A DNA stretch of 64,000 nt from positions 62,001 through 126,000 of the forward strand of contig CAYMIN010000006.1 in NCBI GenBank assembly GCA_964390495.1. The letters run 5' to 3'. Every line of letters starts with the position of its first letter. Position 1 is the stretch's first letter. Below, one piece after another: positions 49,599 through 58,617 of the stretch. The notes below the pieces were generated by a model that saw nothing but the letters and a program-made list of their open reading frames with translations, ran no database searches and was not told where the DNA came from. Position numbers and translations under genes: made by a program. The DNA comes from UBA11051 sp964390495. Lineage in GTDB: Bacteria; Armatimonadota; Zipacnadia; Zipacnadales; UBA11051.

Positions 49599-49812
49599 CA
49601 CGACTGCACGCAGAATGCTAAATAACCTCCTTCCGGTCACGCTAGAAGGATTCGCCCTACCCCGTATCGACTTGATCCCCCATGCGCTGCCCGCTTGCGA
49701 AGCTGCATGTCCAAGGGGAAGTGACGCGGGCCTGGCAAGTCGCCGGGGCCGCAGACTGATCTCCGGACGCTGCCGCCGGCGCAAGCCTCAATATCTCCGT
49801 TTATCTTGCGGG

Positions 49813-51219
49813 CTAGAGCGCGTGGCGGTCCTTGATCTCGAGGTAGCGATTGACTGCGGCGACGGTCAGGGCCTGTGGCGTGGTGTCCAGGACCAGCACA
49901 CCTCGGCGCGTTATTGCGGAAAGGGCCTCTCTTCTGTCACCAATTGCCGCGATGGCTACCGCCTTTTCGTACGCCTCGAAAGCGCCGGCGGGGTCCTGGG
50001 CTGCGGCTGCCTGCAGGTCCGGGTCTTGTATCGCCACCAGCAGGGGCAGATGCCGGGGAAAGAGCGAGGCCATCCCCGACAGCAACCGCGCTGAGGCGTC
50101 CTTGTCAATCAAGTCTGTGAAGCATATCACCAGCGAGCGCTTGCGTGAGCGGCTGAAGAGCGTGCTGAAAGCCAAGCCATAGTCCGGCTCGTGCAAGCGC
50201 GCCTCCAGCCCGTACAAAGCCTCGGCAATGCGCCCGACCTGCGCCTTGCCCTTGCTTGGCGGGACGAACTGCTGCACCGCGTCGGCAAAGGCCAGCAGGC
50301 CGACGCGGTCGTCGCGCTCGGTGGCGACATAGGCCAACATCAGGGCCGCGTTGATGGCATAGTCGAGCTTCGACATCGCCGCCGTCCGCGTAGGCTCCCG
50401 GCCGCCCTCCGCAGCTTTGGCAGGCAAGCTGGCGGTGCCCGCCATCATCCGGCCGCTGTCAATCATTATCATCAGACTCTGGCTGCGCTCCGTCTCGTAC
50501 TGGCGGGTGGTCGGCTTGTGGCGGCGAGCCGTCGCCTTCCAGTCAATGTGCCGGAACTCGTCATCGGGCACATAGTCGCGCAAGCTCTCGAACTCCGTAC
50601 CCATCCCCAGCCGCCGGTAGGGGTGATAACCGGCCTGTGTCAGCCGGCCCGCGCGCGCCAGCTCCTCATAACGCGCCACTTCCGCCAGGTTGGGATAGAC
50701 CGCTACCTCGCGCCCGGCGGCAATCGTCCTCTGCCAATACGTCAGGCCCAGAAATGACAGCCCGCGGAAATGCAGATTTCCGAAGCTATAATCGCCCCGC
50801 GCCGGCGGCATCGTCCGGTAGCTGACCTGCTGGGTCGTGAAGGGAGCAACGACCAGGCGCTGCAGCCGCTGCGGCGTGCGGAACCGTGCCGGCGGATCGT
50901 CCTTGACCAGCATCCGCAGAAGGAAGCGGGTGCGACTGCGCACGCTGATGGTCACTCGATTCTCAGCACCGACCGAGAGCTTGTCAGGGGTGTGCCTGGA
51001 GGCGGTGAATACAGCGGTGCGGCGGGCCAGCAGATGGTCGGCGGCCATCAGCAGCAGCACCCCGGCGGCGCTGTAGGACGCCCACGGAGTCAGGTGCGGC
51101 TGGGTCACGCCCAGGGCCATAATCCCCGCCGGCAACAAGAGCAGTATTAGGCCAAAGAGGGTGATCAACGGGCCGTCTTCCTCCAAGCAATCTCCCAACG
51201 CAGACACAAGCAACCGCAC
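49813..51219 (-). CDS. DUF58 domain-containing membrane protein
   Basis: A 468-residue protein. The first 60 residues hold two transmembrane helices (TLFGLILLLLPAGIMALGV, WASYSAAGVLLLMAADHLL). A beta-rich domain follows, then the DUF58 core GMGTEFESLRDYVPDDEFRHIDWKATAR, and a von Willebrand A-like domain with the MIDAS motif DSGRMM. GTG at 51219 is three bases after the upstream stop; an alternative TTG at 51168 lies 11 bases after GGAGGA. DUF58 proteins usually sit beside a MoxR ATPase and act in envelope assembly or stress; no MoxR gene is adjacent here. It probably shares a transcript with the deacetylase-like gene. Confidence 0.88.
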   Translation of the reverse strand: MRLLVSALGDCLEEDGPLITLFGLILLLLPAGIMALGVTQPHLTPWASYSAAGVLLLMAADHLLARRTAVFTASRHTPDKLSVGAENRVTISVRSRTRFLLRMLVKDDPPARFRTPQRLQRLVVAPFTTQQVSYRTMPPARGDYSFGNLHFRGLSFLGLTYWQRTIAAGREVAVYPNLAEVARYEELARAGRLTQAGYHPYRRLGMGTEFESLRDYVPDDEFRHIDWKATARRHKPTTRQYETERSQSLMIMIDSGRMMAGTASLPAKAAEGGREPTRTAAMSKLDYAINAALMLAYVATERDDRVGLLAFADAVQQFVPPSKGKAQVGRIAEALYGLEARLHEPDYGLAFSTLFSRSRKRSLVICFTDLIDKDASARLLSGMASLFPRHLPLLVAIQDPDLQAAAAQDPAGAFEAYEKAVAIAAIGDRREALSAITRRGVLVLDTTPQALTVAAVNRYLEIKDRHAL

Positions 51220-51222
51220 GTT

Positions 51223-52695
51223 CTAGGCATTCTTCACCAACGGCCGGTAGGACCACGACTGCAGCTTGCACTGCAGGTTCATGGCGCTGGTATCGTAGCA
51301 GGCCGGGGCTGCAATCGAGCTGGCTGTGGCGTTTTGGAATATCGGAAACTCCGCGCACTTGGGCAGGCCGGCCACCGGCTCCACGGTGACTTGCTCGGGT
51401 AATTCATCCCGTGAGAACGCCTGCGCCAGGGCCATCAGCACCTGCGCCGGTCCGGCGTTGACACCATGAGCCCGAATCGCGTGTGGCGTCCGTCCGTGCG
51501 CCATCGTGTAGGCATATACCGCCCGCGCCGCAATCAGGCAGTTGGCGCGCGTCAAGGTCACCGGCTCGGTCATTTCCGGCACCGCTTTGACGGGCCCCAG
51601 GGTGCGCCGCACCTGCAGCCTCTGCGCCAGCTTGTTGTACAGCATCATGTGCTCGCCCAGAGTCGCCAGCAGAAACAGCGCATCGGCCACCGAAACGGTT
51701 GTATCGGCGACCCTCACCGCGTCGAAATCCTGCAGCAGCCGGCGCGCCATGTCCTTGACCTGTGCCAGCGTCAGCCACTGGCCGACCGGCTCATCGTGGC
51801 GGTCGAGGTACTGCTTCATGCTGAGAACTTCCACGTCATTGCGCGAGGCCAGCCATTGAGCGGCGCGGCGCGTCCACTGGTAGTGGGCCTCGACATCCGC
51901 CGGTGTGCGCATGACCGCCTGGCGCCACTGCCGGTCCTGGGGGAAGGGGCCGACCGGGCCGAACTCCGCGCCGATGCGGAAGGGCAGATCGCAGTCATAC
52001 AGGCCCCAGTACTCCGCGCACACCCAGCATGACGGATGCCCCACGATGCTGACATGATCGTGACCCTTGGCTAGCTGCCGGTCAAACGCCTCCTGGAACT
52101 CGCGCAACTCCGCCTCGGGATCTACAGTCGGTTTCACCCGCTCCGGGTGCAGCGGATCATAGGCCATCGCAAAGCTGCCCTGATAGCCGACGGTGCGCTT
52201 GGCCCTACCGGCAAACAGCATGTCCATGACCCAGCCGTTGTGGGGCATGTCATCACCGAAGCCGCCGTTGACCGCCCGCACGCCACCCAGCCGCATCGCA
52301 TGGGTAGTGGCCGGACTGTGATTGCACTCATGCGACACGCAGGCGGTGGGGAACTGGCCGGTGACCTCGGCCACTTCATTCAGCCCCGGCATCTCGATAC
52401 TCAGCGCCTTGGCCAGCGCGGTATCCCAATCGTACTTCACGCCATAGACCAGCGCCGGCTCGGGATACTCGAACCAGAAGTTGCCGTGGTAGCAGATGTC
52501 ATGCTCGCGCATCGCGGCGATGACATCATCGCGGGCATTGAGCCGCAGGAAGCGCGCCTTCTGACCGGCGGTGAACAGATTCAGCGGCACCCCCACCTCG
52601 CTGTGGATTTGACACAGCCGCAGCAAGGCGTCATCGGATTCATGATTGAAGGTATCTTCGCAGTCCAGCCCGATGAATACCGGTGTCTTGGCCAT
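51223..52695 (-). CDS. Polysaccharide-deacetylase-like protein
   Basis: A 490-residue cytoplasmic protein with no signal peptide. The N-terminus PVFIGLDCEDTFNHESDDALLRL resembles the first strand and Asp of NodB-type deacetylases. His residues that could bind metal are in HECNHSPATTHAMRLGG and SIVGHPSCW, and CYHGNFWFEYP is a further conserved-looking block. The C-terminal 200 residues are helical and resemble no family I know. The start is ATG 52695 with AAGGGAA upstream. It is three bases before the DUF58 gene on the same strand. Carbohydrate esterase 4-like activity is possible but unproven. Confidence 0.6.
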   Translation of the reverse strand: MAKTPVFIGLDCEDTFNHESDDALLRLCQIHSEVGVPLNLFTAGQKARFLRLNARDDVIAAMREHDICYHGNFWFEYPEPALVYGVKYDWDTALAKALSIEMPGLNEVAEVTGQFPTACVSHECNHSPATTHAMRLGGVRAVNGGFGDDMPHNGWVMDMLFAGRAKRTVGYQGSFAMAYDPLHPERVKPTVDPEAELREFQEAFDRQLAKGHDHVSIVGHPSCWVCAEYWGLYDCDLPFRIGAEFGPVGPFPQDRQWRQAVMRTPADVEAHYQWTRRAAQWLASRNDVEVLSMKQYLDRHDEPVGQWLTLAQVKDMARRLLQDFDAVRVADTTVSVADALFLLATLGEHMMLYNKLAQRLQVRRTLGPVKAVPEMTEPVTLTRANCLIAARAVYAYTMAHGRTPHAIRAHGVNAGPAQVLMALAQAFSRDELPEQVTVEPVAGLPKCAEFPIFQNATASSIAAPACYDTSAMNLQCKLQSWSYRPLVKNA

Positions 52696-52789
52696 TGTTT
52701 TCCCTTGACCCGTGCGAGGTTGGGTATTCTGAGTCGTATTTCGCTATAAGTACCCATAGCCCTCTTGCACAATTGCACCATGACGCAAG

Positions 52790-52831
52790 AAGCGCGCCCT
52801 CCGCTGATAGCGGATAGCGGAGGGCGCGCTT
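52790..52831. repeat. 16-bp perfect hairpin
   Basis: AAGCGCGCCCTCCGCT (52790-52805) and AGCGGAGGGCGCGCTT (52816-52831) are exact complements around a ten-base loop. It is symmetrical and could act on either strand. Confidence 0.75.
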
Positions 52832-52936
52832 GTGGAGGTGCCACCGTTCCTGGCGTTGCCGTAGCCTTGCGGAGCGGCCGCATACGAGGCCTGAGCTTGT
52901 CGCAGGCTGAGAATCCGGCCCAGCCGTTGCGGTTTT

Positions 52937-52959
52937 CCCCTCTCGCTCTGCGAGAGGGG
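52937..52959. repeat. CCCCTCTCGC hairpin followed by GGGGTGAGGGC
   Basis: CCCCTCTCGC-tct-GCGAGAGGGG with AAGGGGTGAGGGC downstream, the layout of a hairpin repeat common between genes in many GC-rich bacterial genomes. Confidence 0.6.
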
Positions 52960-53010
52960 AATTGAAGGGGTGAGGGCTGCCGGCGCCCCGCTGGCCTATC
53001 AGGCTTGCAC

Positions 53011-54801
53011 CTAGTCTTGCGGCGGGAGGTTGAGTTTGATATGCAGCTCGCGCAGCGCCTCCAGGTCCACCGGGGCGGGCGCTCCCGACATCAGACACTG
53101 CGCCTTTTGGGTCTTGGGGAAGGCGATGACTTCGCGGATATTGTCCTCGCCGGCCATCATCATCACCAGCCGGTCGAAGCCCGGCGCGATGCCGCCGTGC
53201 GGCGGGGTGCCGTACTCGAAGGCCTTGAGCATGAACCCGAAACGCTTCTCGGCCTCCTGCTCGTCAAGGCCCATCGCCCCGAAGACCTGCTGCTGGATGT
53301 CGCGGCGGTGGATCCGGATGCTGCCGCTGCCCATCTCGGTGCCGTTGATGACCACATCGTAGGCCAGCGCGCGCACCCGGCCCGGGTCGCTTTCCAGGTG
53401 CTCGAAATCCTCCGGGTGGGGCATGCAGAAGGGATGATGCTCGGCGTCCCAGCGCTTGTTCTCGGCGTCCCAGGTAAACAGCGGGAAGTCCGAGACCCAC
53501 AGCGGGACGAAAACATTTTCGGGTATCAGGTTTTCGCGGCGGGCGAGCTCGCGCCGTACCCAGTCCAGGGCTTCGGCCACAATCGCCGGCTCGTCGGCGA
53601 CCATCAGCAGCAGGTCGCCCGGCTCGGCCTCAAAGGTCGCGATGATCCGGCTCACTTCCTCAGGCGTAAAGAACTTGGCAATCGGCGAATCGAAGCCGCT
53701 CTCGATCACCCGTAGCCAGGCCAGGCCCTGGGCCTTGTGCTGCTGGGCGAACTCGGTAAGGTTGTCAAGCTGGGCTCGCGGGTACTGCCCGCAGCCTTTG
53801 GCGCAGATGCCCTTGACCTGCCCGCCCTTGGCGACAGCGCCCGAGAACACCTTGAACTCCACCTCTCTAGCGATATCGCTCAGGTCCACAAACTCCATGC
53901 CGAAGCGCAGGTCCGGCTTATCGGTGCCATACTTCGCCAGCGCCTCAGCGTAGGTCATGCGCGGGAAGGGGATCGCCAGCTCGACACCGATGGTCTCCCG
54001 GAACATGGTGTGGAAGAGCCGCTCGGTCAGCTCATAGATGTCCTCACGGTCAATAAACGACATCTCAATATCAATCTGGGTATGCTCGGGTTGCCGGTCG
54101 GCGCGCAGGTCCTCATCGCGGTAGCAGCGGGCGAGCTGGAAGTACTTCTCGACCCCCGCGACCATCAGAAGCTGCTTCATGATCTGAGGGGATTGCGGCA
54201 GGGCGTAGAAGTTGCCCGGACTGACGCGACTGGGCACCAGATAATCGCGGGCGCCTTCGGGGGTGGGCCGGAACAGCACCGGCGTCTCCACTTCCCAGAA
54301 GCCCTCATTGCTGAGGAAGTTACGCACCGCCTGCGCCGCCCGGTGTCGCAGTTGCAGGTTGCGCTGCATCCGCTCGCTGCGCAGGTCCAGATAGCGGTAT
54401 TTCATCCGCACCATGTCGTCAACTTCCCCCGCCTCGGCCACCGAGATCGGCGGCGTCTCGGCGGAGTTGAGCAGCTCGGCGTCGTGAGTTACCACCTCGA
54501 TCTCGCCGGTGGCCAGATTCGGGTTCTCGGTGCCTTCCGGGCGGTGTCTGACCTCGCCCCTGACGGCCAGCACATACTCGCTGCGCACATCATGGGCCAT
54601 CTGCCACGCCGCGTTGGCGATTTCCGGGTCGAAGACCACCTGCACCAGTCCCGAGCGGTCGCGCAGGTCAATGAAGATCAGCCCGCCGTGGTCCCGTCGG
54701 CGGTGCACCCAGCCGTTGAGCGCGACCTGCCGGCCGATATGCTCCGGGCGCAGCTCGCCGCAATTGTTGGTGCGCTTGATGAATGAGGATGGACAGCCCA
54801 T
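53011..54801 (-). CDS. aspS: Aspartyl-tRNA synthetase
   Basis: Class IIb synthetase charging tRNA-Asp. The ATG at 54801 is seven bases after CAGGAGG; an in-frame ATG 11 codons upstream has no site. Visible: the N-terminal OB fold (VALNGWVHRRRDHGGLIFIDLRDR), motif 2 region ARCYRDEDLRADRQPEHTQIDIEMSF, the bacterial GAD insertion domain and motif 3 GIAPGFDRLVMMMAGEDNIREVIAFPKT. Length 596 is normal. It is the last gene of a hisS - zinc-ribbon membrane protein - aspS transcript. Whether it also charges tRNA-Asn was not determined. Confidence 0.97.
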   Translation of the reverse strand: MGCPSSFIKRTNNCGELRPEHIGRQVALNGWVHRRRDHGGLIFIDLRDRSGLVQVVFDPEIANAAWQMAHDVRSEYVLAVRGEVRHRPEGTENPNLATGEIEVVTHDAELLNSAETPPISVAEAGEVDDMVRMKYRYLDLRSERMQRNLQLRHRAAQAVRNFLSNEGFWEVETPVLFRPTPEGARDYLVPSRVSPGNFYALPQSPQIMKQLLMVAGVEKYFQLARCYRDEDLRADRQPEHTQIDIEMSFIDREDIYELTERLFHTMFRETIGVELAIPFPRMTYAEALAKYGTDKPDLRFGMEFVDLSDIAREVEFKVFSGAVAKGGQVKGICAKGCGQYPRAQLDNLTEFAQQHKAQGLAWLRVIESGFDSPIAKFFTPEEVSRIIATFEAEPGDLLLMVADEPAIVAEALDWVRRELARRENLIPENVFVPLWVSDFPLFTWDAENKRWDAEHHPFCMPHPEDFEHLESDPGRVRALAYDVVINGTEMGSGSIRIHRRDIQQQVFGAMGLDEQEAEKRFGFMLKAFEYGTPPHGGIAPGFDRLVMMMAGEDNIREVIAFPKTQKAQCLMSGAPAPVDLEALRELHIKLNLPPQD

Positions 54802-54858
54802 GCGGTCGCCTCCTGGGTTGCTAGCAACTTCCACCAGGTCCGGGGGGAAAGACGGCGC

Positions 54859-55377
54859 TTAGTGCTCCTCCAGTTCTCCTACCAGACGCCGTTCATACTC
54901 GGCGACGTCGTCCCGCAGCTTGATACCGATGATGGTGAAAACCACCCAGCTTATCGCCAAAAATATCGTAAACCACTGCACGCTGCCGAGCATGAAGTAG
55001 AGCACCAGCCCCATGATCGCGATGCTCTCGGCCAGCGCCGCTTGCAGCACCAGACTCCTGAACACCGACGCCGAACCGCGGCGATTCCGCACTAACGGCG
55101 CGACACCGACCACGGCAACCAGCCCGATAGCGGCCGCCAGTGCCAGAAACAGATAAATCAAAAACTTCGGCCCGACCGGCTGCGGCGGCGCAACCTGTTC
55201 CATGACAAAGACGATTACACCGTAGATAACGGTTGCCAGCGATACCGCCACCAGCACGATATAGAGCCGCAGCGTCATCCGCTGGGCCTTCTCCACGCAG
55301 AAACCGCAGAGAATGCAGTTGCCGGCCTCATCCGTCGTCGTCGGCTGATTACATTTCGGGCAGTGCAATGTTCTCAT
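54859..55377 (-). CDS. Zinc-ribbon membrane protein between hisS and aspS
   Basis: A 172-residue protein beginning with a zinc ribbon (MRTLHCPKCNQ, then CILCGFC) followed by four hydrophobic helices (about residues 37-60, 70-95, 105-128 and 131-150) and a charged tail (DDVAEYERRLVGELEEH). It sits 57 bp before aspS and 40 bp after hisS on the same strand, so it is probably co-expressed with the two tRNA ligases. I do not recognise a named family. The ribbon should face the cytoplasm. Function unknown. Confidence 0.75.
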   Translation of the reverse strand: MRTLHCPKCNQPTTTDEAGNCILCGFCVEKAQRMTLRLYIVLVAVSLATVIYGVIVFVMEQVAPPQPVGPKFLIYLFLALAAAIGLVAVVGVAPLVRNRRGSASVFRSLVLQAALAESIAIMGLVLYFMLGSVQWFTIFLAISWVVFTIIGIKLRDDVAEYERRLVGELEEH

Positions 55378-55417
55378 CTGCTTATCCCCCGGGCCGGCTC
55401 AGCCCATGCCGAAAATC

Positions 55418-56695
55418 CTAGAGCGTTGACCTGCGCAAGAACTCGCCCAACTCCCCGATTGCCACCTCTTCCTGCTCGCCGCTGTGCATATCTCTGACGG
55501 TCACGGCGCTTTTCGCCAGCTCATCATCGCCGACGATCAGAGCTGCGGCAAAGCCTTCGCTGTCGGCGTGGCGCAACTGGGCCCGCATCGAGCGTCGGCG
55601 ATAGTCCACATCCGCCCGCAGGCCCTGGCCGCGCAGCTCGGCTGCAAGCTTCAGCCCCGCCTCCCACGCCGCCTCGCCTAACGTGACGATGAAGCAGCCG
55701 CTGCGCTCCGCCTCGGCCTGGACCACTCCAAGCTGTTGCCGCACCAGCAGCACGCGCTCAACGCCGATGCCGACGCCCACACCCGGCGTCGGCTTGCCGC
55801 CCATTTGCTCCACCAACCCGTCGTAACGCCCGCCGCCACCGATCGAACTCTGGGCGCCGATGCCCTCGGCTATGAACTCGAACGCCGTGCGGGTATAGTA
55901 ATCCAGCCCGCGCACGATATACGGATCAAGCTCATAAGCGATGCCCAGCAGGTCCAGATACGCCTGCACTTGCGCGAAGTGCTCGGCGCAGTCCTGGCAC
56001 AGAGTATCCAGCATCGTCGGCGCTTGGCGTAGCACCGCCCGACACTGGTCCTGCTTGCAGTCAAGCATCCGCAACGGGTTCTCGTCATAGCGCCGCCGGC
56101 AATCCTCGCACATTCGGTCCAGCTTATCGGCGACAAAGCCCTTGAGCGCCTTCACATACTCCGGCGCGCATTTGGGGCAGCCGACCGAATTGAGCTTGAG
56201 CACCGCCTTGTCAATCCCCACGGCCTCATAGAACTCGGCGGTCGCCTGGATAATCTCGACATCCACCGCCGGGCTGGCTGAGCCGATCGCTTCGAGGCCG
56301 AACTGGGTATGCTGGCGGTAGCGGCCGGCTTGGGGCCGGTCGTAGCGAAAGATCGGCGCGATGTAGTAGAGCTTCACCACCCGCTCGGGGTCCTGCTGCA
56401 TCAGATGATTTTCCAGATAGGCCCGCACCGCCGGCGCGGTACCTTCAGCCCGCAAGGTCAGGCTGCGACCGCCCCGGTCCGCGAAGGTGTACATCTCCTT
56501 CGACACGATGTCGGTCCCGGTCCCCACCGACCTGATAAACAGTTCGGTATCCTCAAAAACCGGTGTGCGCACCTCACTGAAGCAGTGCCGCCGACACAAC
56601 TCGACGAAGCCGGCCTCGACCTCGTGCCACTGGCCGACCTCATCGGGAGTCACATCATTTGTCCCGGGTGGCCTTTGGTACTTAATATTCAACAC
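55418..56695 (-). CDS. hisS: Histidyl-tRNA synthetase
   Basis: Class IIa synthetase charging tRNA-His. The N-terminus IKYQRPPGTNDVTPDEV and motif 2 LTLRAEGTAPAVRAYLENH are clear. The histidine-binding block GIAYELDPYIVRGLDYYTRTAFEF and motif 3 GGGGRYDGLVEQMGG are intact. An internal CPKCAPEYV...CEDCRRR segment suggests a zinc-binding insertion. Length 425 is typical. The start is GTG at 56695; the next codon is TTG and the ribosome-binding site is poor. It heads the hisS-aspS operon. No T-box-like leader was seen in the 87-bp upstream gap. Confidence 0.97.
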   Translation of the reverse strand: MLNIKYQRPPGTNDVTPDEVGQWHEVEAGFVELCRRHCFSEVRTPVFEDTELFIRSVGTGTDIVSKEMYTFADRGGRSLTLRAEGTAPAVRAYLENHLMQQDPERVVKLYYIAPIFRYDRPQAGRYRQHTQFGLEAIGSASPAVDVEIIQATAEFYEAVGIDKAVLKLNSVGCPKCAPEYVKALKGFVADKLDRMCEDCRRRYDENPLRMLDCKQDQCRAVLRQAPTMLDTLCQDCAEHFAQVQAYLDLLGIAYELDPYIVRGLDYYTRTAFEFIAEGIGAQSSIGGGGRYDGLVEQMGGKPTPGVGVGIGVERVLLVRQQLGVVQAEAERSGCFIVTLGEAAWEAGLKLAAELRGQGLRADVDYRRRSMRAQLRHADSEGFAAALIVGDDELAKSAVTVRDMHSGEQEEVAIGELGEFLRRSTL

Positions 56696-56782
56696 TCCCC
56701 AGCCGTGGGTACATCCCTACTCATCTTCTGCCGCAAATGCTGGCCCTGGCGCAGGCGTGCTTAACAGGTAGGCAATCGCGCC

Positions 56783-57367
56783 TCAGGAGCCCTTCTTTTC
56801 GTCGCCTTCCGCCTCCAGCACTAGGCGACCGGCTGCCGCGGCCGCCATAATCTCCATATAATAAGGATGGCGGGAAAGTACGAAAAGCTGGTACTCGGCA
56901 GCCAGAGCCAGAATCAACAGCGCGTAGTAAATGCCCAGGCCCATACCGGCGGCGACCACGGCGCTGAAGGCGATCGCCACTCCCACTACCGTCAGCGCCT
57001 GGCTGGAACCGGCCACGCTGTTGAATACCACGGACGCGTAATCCGCCAAGGTATCGCTCTTGACCCGCCGCCCATCCCGCTCCACCAGCCTAACGATGCG
57101 CCGCGCCAGCCGCTGCGCATTTGTCCAATGCCCGTCAATCGTGAAGGCTACCAGAAAAAGCATCGCGCTGATGGCAAAGATCGCTTGGAAGTTGACCTCC
57201 AACTGTCGCGGCTCTATCGCAAAGTCCGCAGCCTCCACCGCATCAACCGCCAGCGTCAGCACCAGGCATACCACCAGCGGCAGCAGTCCCCACGCCAGCC
57301 ATCTGCGCCGCAGTCCCTGGCGTGTGGTCCGCAGTTTGATCTGGGTCTTGTCAGCAGATTTCATCAT
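56783..57367 (-). CDS. Four-helix membrane protein of unknown function
   Basis: A 194-residue protein with a basic N-terminus (KTQIKLRTTRQGLRRRW) and hydrophobic segments at about residues 28-46, 58-74, 118-140 and 142-165. It has no Cys-rich or catalytic motif. It is on the same strand as hisS, 87 bp upstream, and might share its transcript. Not recognised; a small inner-membrane protein is all that can be said. Confidence 0.6.
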   Translation of the reverse strand: MMKSADKTQIKLRTTRQGLRRRWLAWGLLPLVVCLVLTLAVDAVEAADFAIEPRQLEVNFQAIFAISAMLFLVAFTIDGHWTNAQRLARRIVRLVERDGRRVKSDTLADYASVVFNSVAGSSQALTVVGVAIAFSAVVAAGMGLGIYYALLILALAAEYQLFVLSRHPYYMEIMAAAAAGRLVLEAEGDEKKGS

Positions 57368-57543
57368 CGCTATCGTCCGAGGGTATTCGAGTACCGCCTG
57401 AAGTGTAGATAGCCGCCGCGACAGCGCGATCCCTACGGCACCGCTTAGATACGGCCTCCGCCGCGACCGCTTGAGTATAGCAACTGGCTACCCGCAAGTC
57501 AATCTGGCAGCCTGCCGGCGGTTCTGAGAATTGCGCGCCCCAA

Positions 57544-57572
57544 TTGGCCGTTGGGCCCGCCCGTGGTATAAT
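57544..57572 (+). promoter_or_regulatory. Sigma70-type promoter of the cpsB-like gene
   Basis: TTGGCC (57544-57549), a 17-bp spacer and a perfect TATAAT (57567-57572). Transcription would start near 57579, just before GGAGG (57581-57585) and the GTG start at 57592, leaving a leader of about 13 bases. Confidence 0.7.
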
Positions 57573-57591
57573 TAAGGCCCGGAGGTACACG

Positions 57592-58311
57592 GTGATTGAC
57601 CTGCACTGCCACATCTTACCCGGCCTCGACGACGGGGCGGCTCATATCGAAGACTCCCTGGCTATGGCCCGGCTCGCAGTTGCCGATGGCATCAACACCC
57701 TGGTCGCCACTCCCCACGTCGGCACACCTAGCTGGGAGGTGTCGGCTGGGATGATCATGAATGCCGTCAATTGGGTCCGAGAGCGCCTGCAGGCCGAGGG
57801 CATTGGGCTGGAGCTTTTGGCCGGCTCGGAAATGCCGGCGATTGCTGACATCAAGCACCTGGTTGATACCGGTCAGATCGTCCCGCTGGGTGAAAACGGC
57901 CGCTTCCTGCTCATCGAGCTGCCCTTCTTCGGCCATTTGGGCGAGGCCGAGAGGCAGCTTTTCGAGTTGGAGATCGCCGGCTACCGGATCCTGCTGGCCC
58001 ATCCCGAACGAAGCACCGGATGTCAGCGCGATCCCAATCTGCTGCCCAAGCTCCACGACCGCGGCTATTGGGTGCAGATCAATGCCGGCAGCGTGCGCGG
58101 CCGCCAGGGCCGACGGGTACGCAATACCTGCATCCGGTGGCTGCGCCAGGGACTGGTTGACGTTATCGCCTCCGACGGCCATAACAGCACCAAGCGCCAG
58201 CCATTACTTTCACCGGCGCGCAAGACCGTTCTTAAGATCGGCGGCGAGGCGTTGTGGGAGCAGCTTACGGTCACCAATCCCCGGCGCGTTCTCAACTCAC
58301 AGCAAGACTGA
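57592..58311 (+). CDS. CpsB/CapC-type tyrosine-protein phosphatase (PHP family)
   Basis: A 239-residue metal-dependent phosphatase of the PHP superfamily. GTG at 57592 with GGAGG six bases upstream. Metal ligands are visible in DLHCHILPGLDDGA (residues 3-16), TPHVG, GSEMPA, LLAHPERS and ASDGHN. In Firmicutes and others such enzymes dephosphorylate BY-kinases that control capsule or exopolysaccharide length. The only BY-kinase in the window is the poly-Tyr protein at 5729-8194, on the other strand and 50 kb away, so the two may be a functional pair without being in one operon. It stands alone, followed by a structured repeat. Confidence 0.9.
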   Translation: MIDLHCHILPGLDDGAAHIEDSLAMARLAVADGINTLVATPHVGTPSWEVSAGMIMNAVNWVRERLQAEGIGLELLAGSEMPAIADIKHLVDTGQIVPLGENGRFLLIELPFFGHLGEAERQLFELEIAGYRILLAHPERSTGCQRDPNLLPKLHDRGYWVQINAGSVRGRQGRRVRNTCIRWLRQGLVDVIASDGHNSTKRQPLLSPARKTVLKIGGEALWEQLTVTNPRRVLNSQQD

Positions 58312-58617
58312 AGCGGGCTCCTGGCCGGCGCTCGCTGGCCGCCCGGGGATGCAGGCCAGCACATCCCTACCTTATCCCCATCTGGTTCCCCCTTCCCTAT
58401 CAGGGATCAGGCAAGGGGGCTAGGGGGTTAGGCCGAGCAACTCACAAGACGCGTGGCTCGGCCTGAGCTTTGGGCTGTTGTCAAAGCTCAGGTGAGAGCT
58501 GAGGATGCCGGGCATCCTCAGCTCTCAGCTTCCAGCCCGAGGGCGTTGCTAAACCAGGCCAAAAGTTCCTTCCCGCAGACGCGCGGGCAAGCAGCCCGGA
58601 ACCGAGGGTAGTATGAC
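58312..58617. other. Intergenic region before uvrA, largely repeat
   Basis: A 306-bp gap. Structured repeat copy B (58441-58550) occupies the centre. Before it is CCTTCCCTATCAGGGATCAGGCAAGG, a loosely palindromic patch. The uvrA promoter was not identified; GAGGGT at 58604-58609 is its probable ribosome-binding site. Confidence 0.5.
58441..58550 (+). repeat. Structured repeat family, copy B (two inner hairpins)
   Basis: Outer blocks ACGCGTGGCTCGG and CCCGAGGGCGTTGCT frame CCTGAGCTTTG / CAAAGCTCAGG (58462-58472 with 58482-58492, nine-base loop as in copy A) and GAGAGCTGAGGATGCC / GGCATCCTCAGCTCTC (58494-58509 with 58511-58526). Stem sequences differ from copy A but remain fully paired. Confidence 0.8.

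Larger units (their letters stand above)
52696..53010. other. Intergenic region with two hairpins between aspS and deacetylase-like gene
   Basis: A 315-bp gap carrying a 16-bp perfect hairpin (52790-52831) and a widespread CCCCTCTCGC-type hairpin (52937-52959). The first could terminate aspS transcription (minus strand), although no long T-run follows. No gene is supported. Confidence 0.5.

Noticed and set aside
52937..52959. The CCCCTCTCGC hairpin as a novel element
   Set aside because: It matches a type of intergenic hairpin that is widespread in GC-rich genomes, so it is annotated but not reported as a finding.
56696..56782. T-box leader upstream of hisS
   Set aside because: Gap is only 87 bp and no T-box core or specifier stem was seen.
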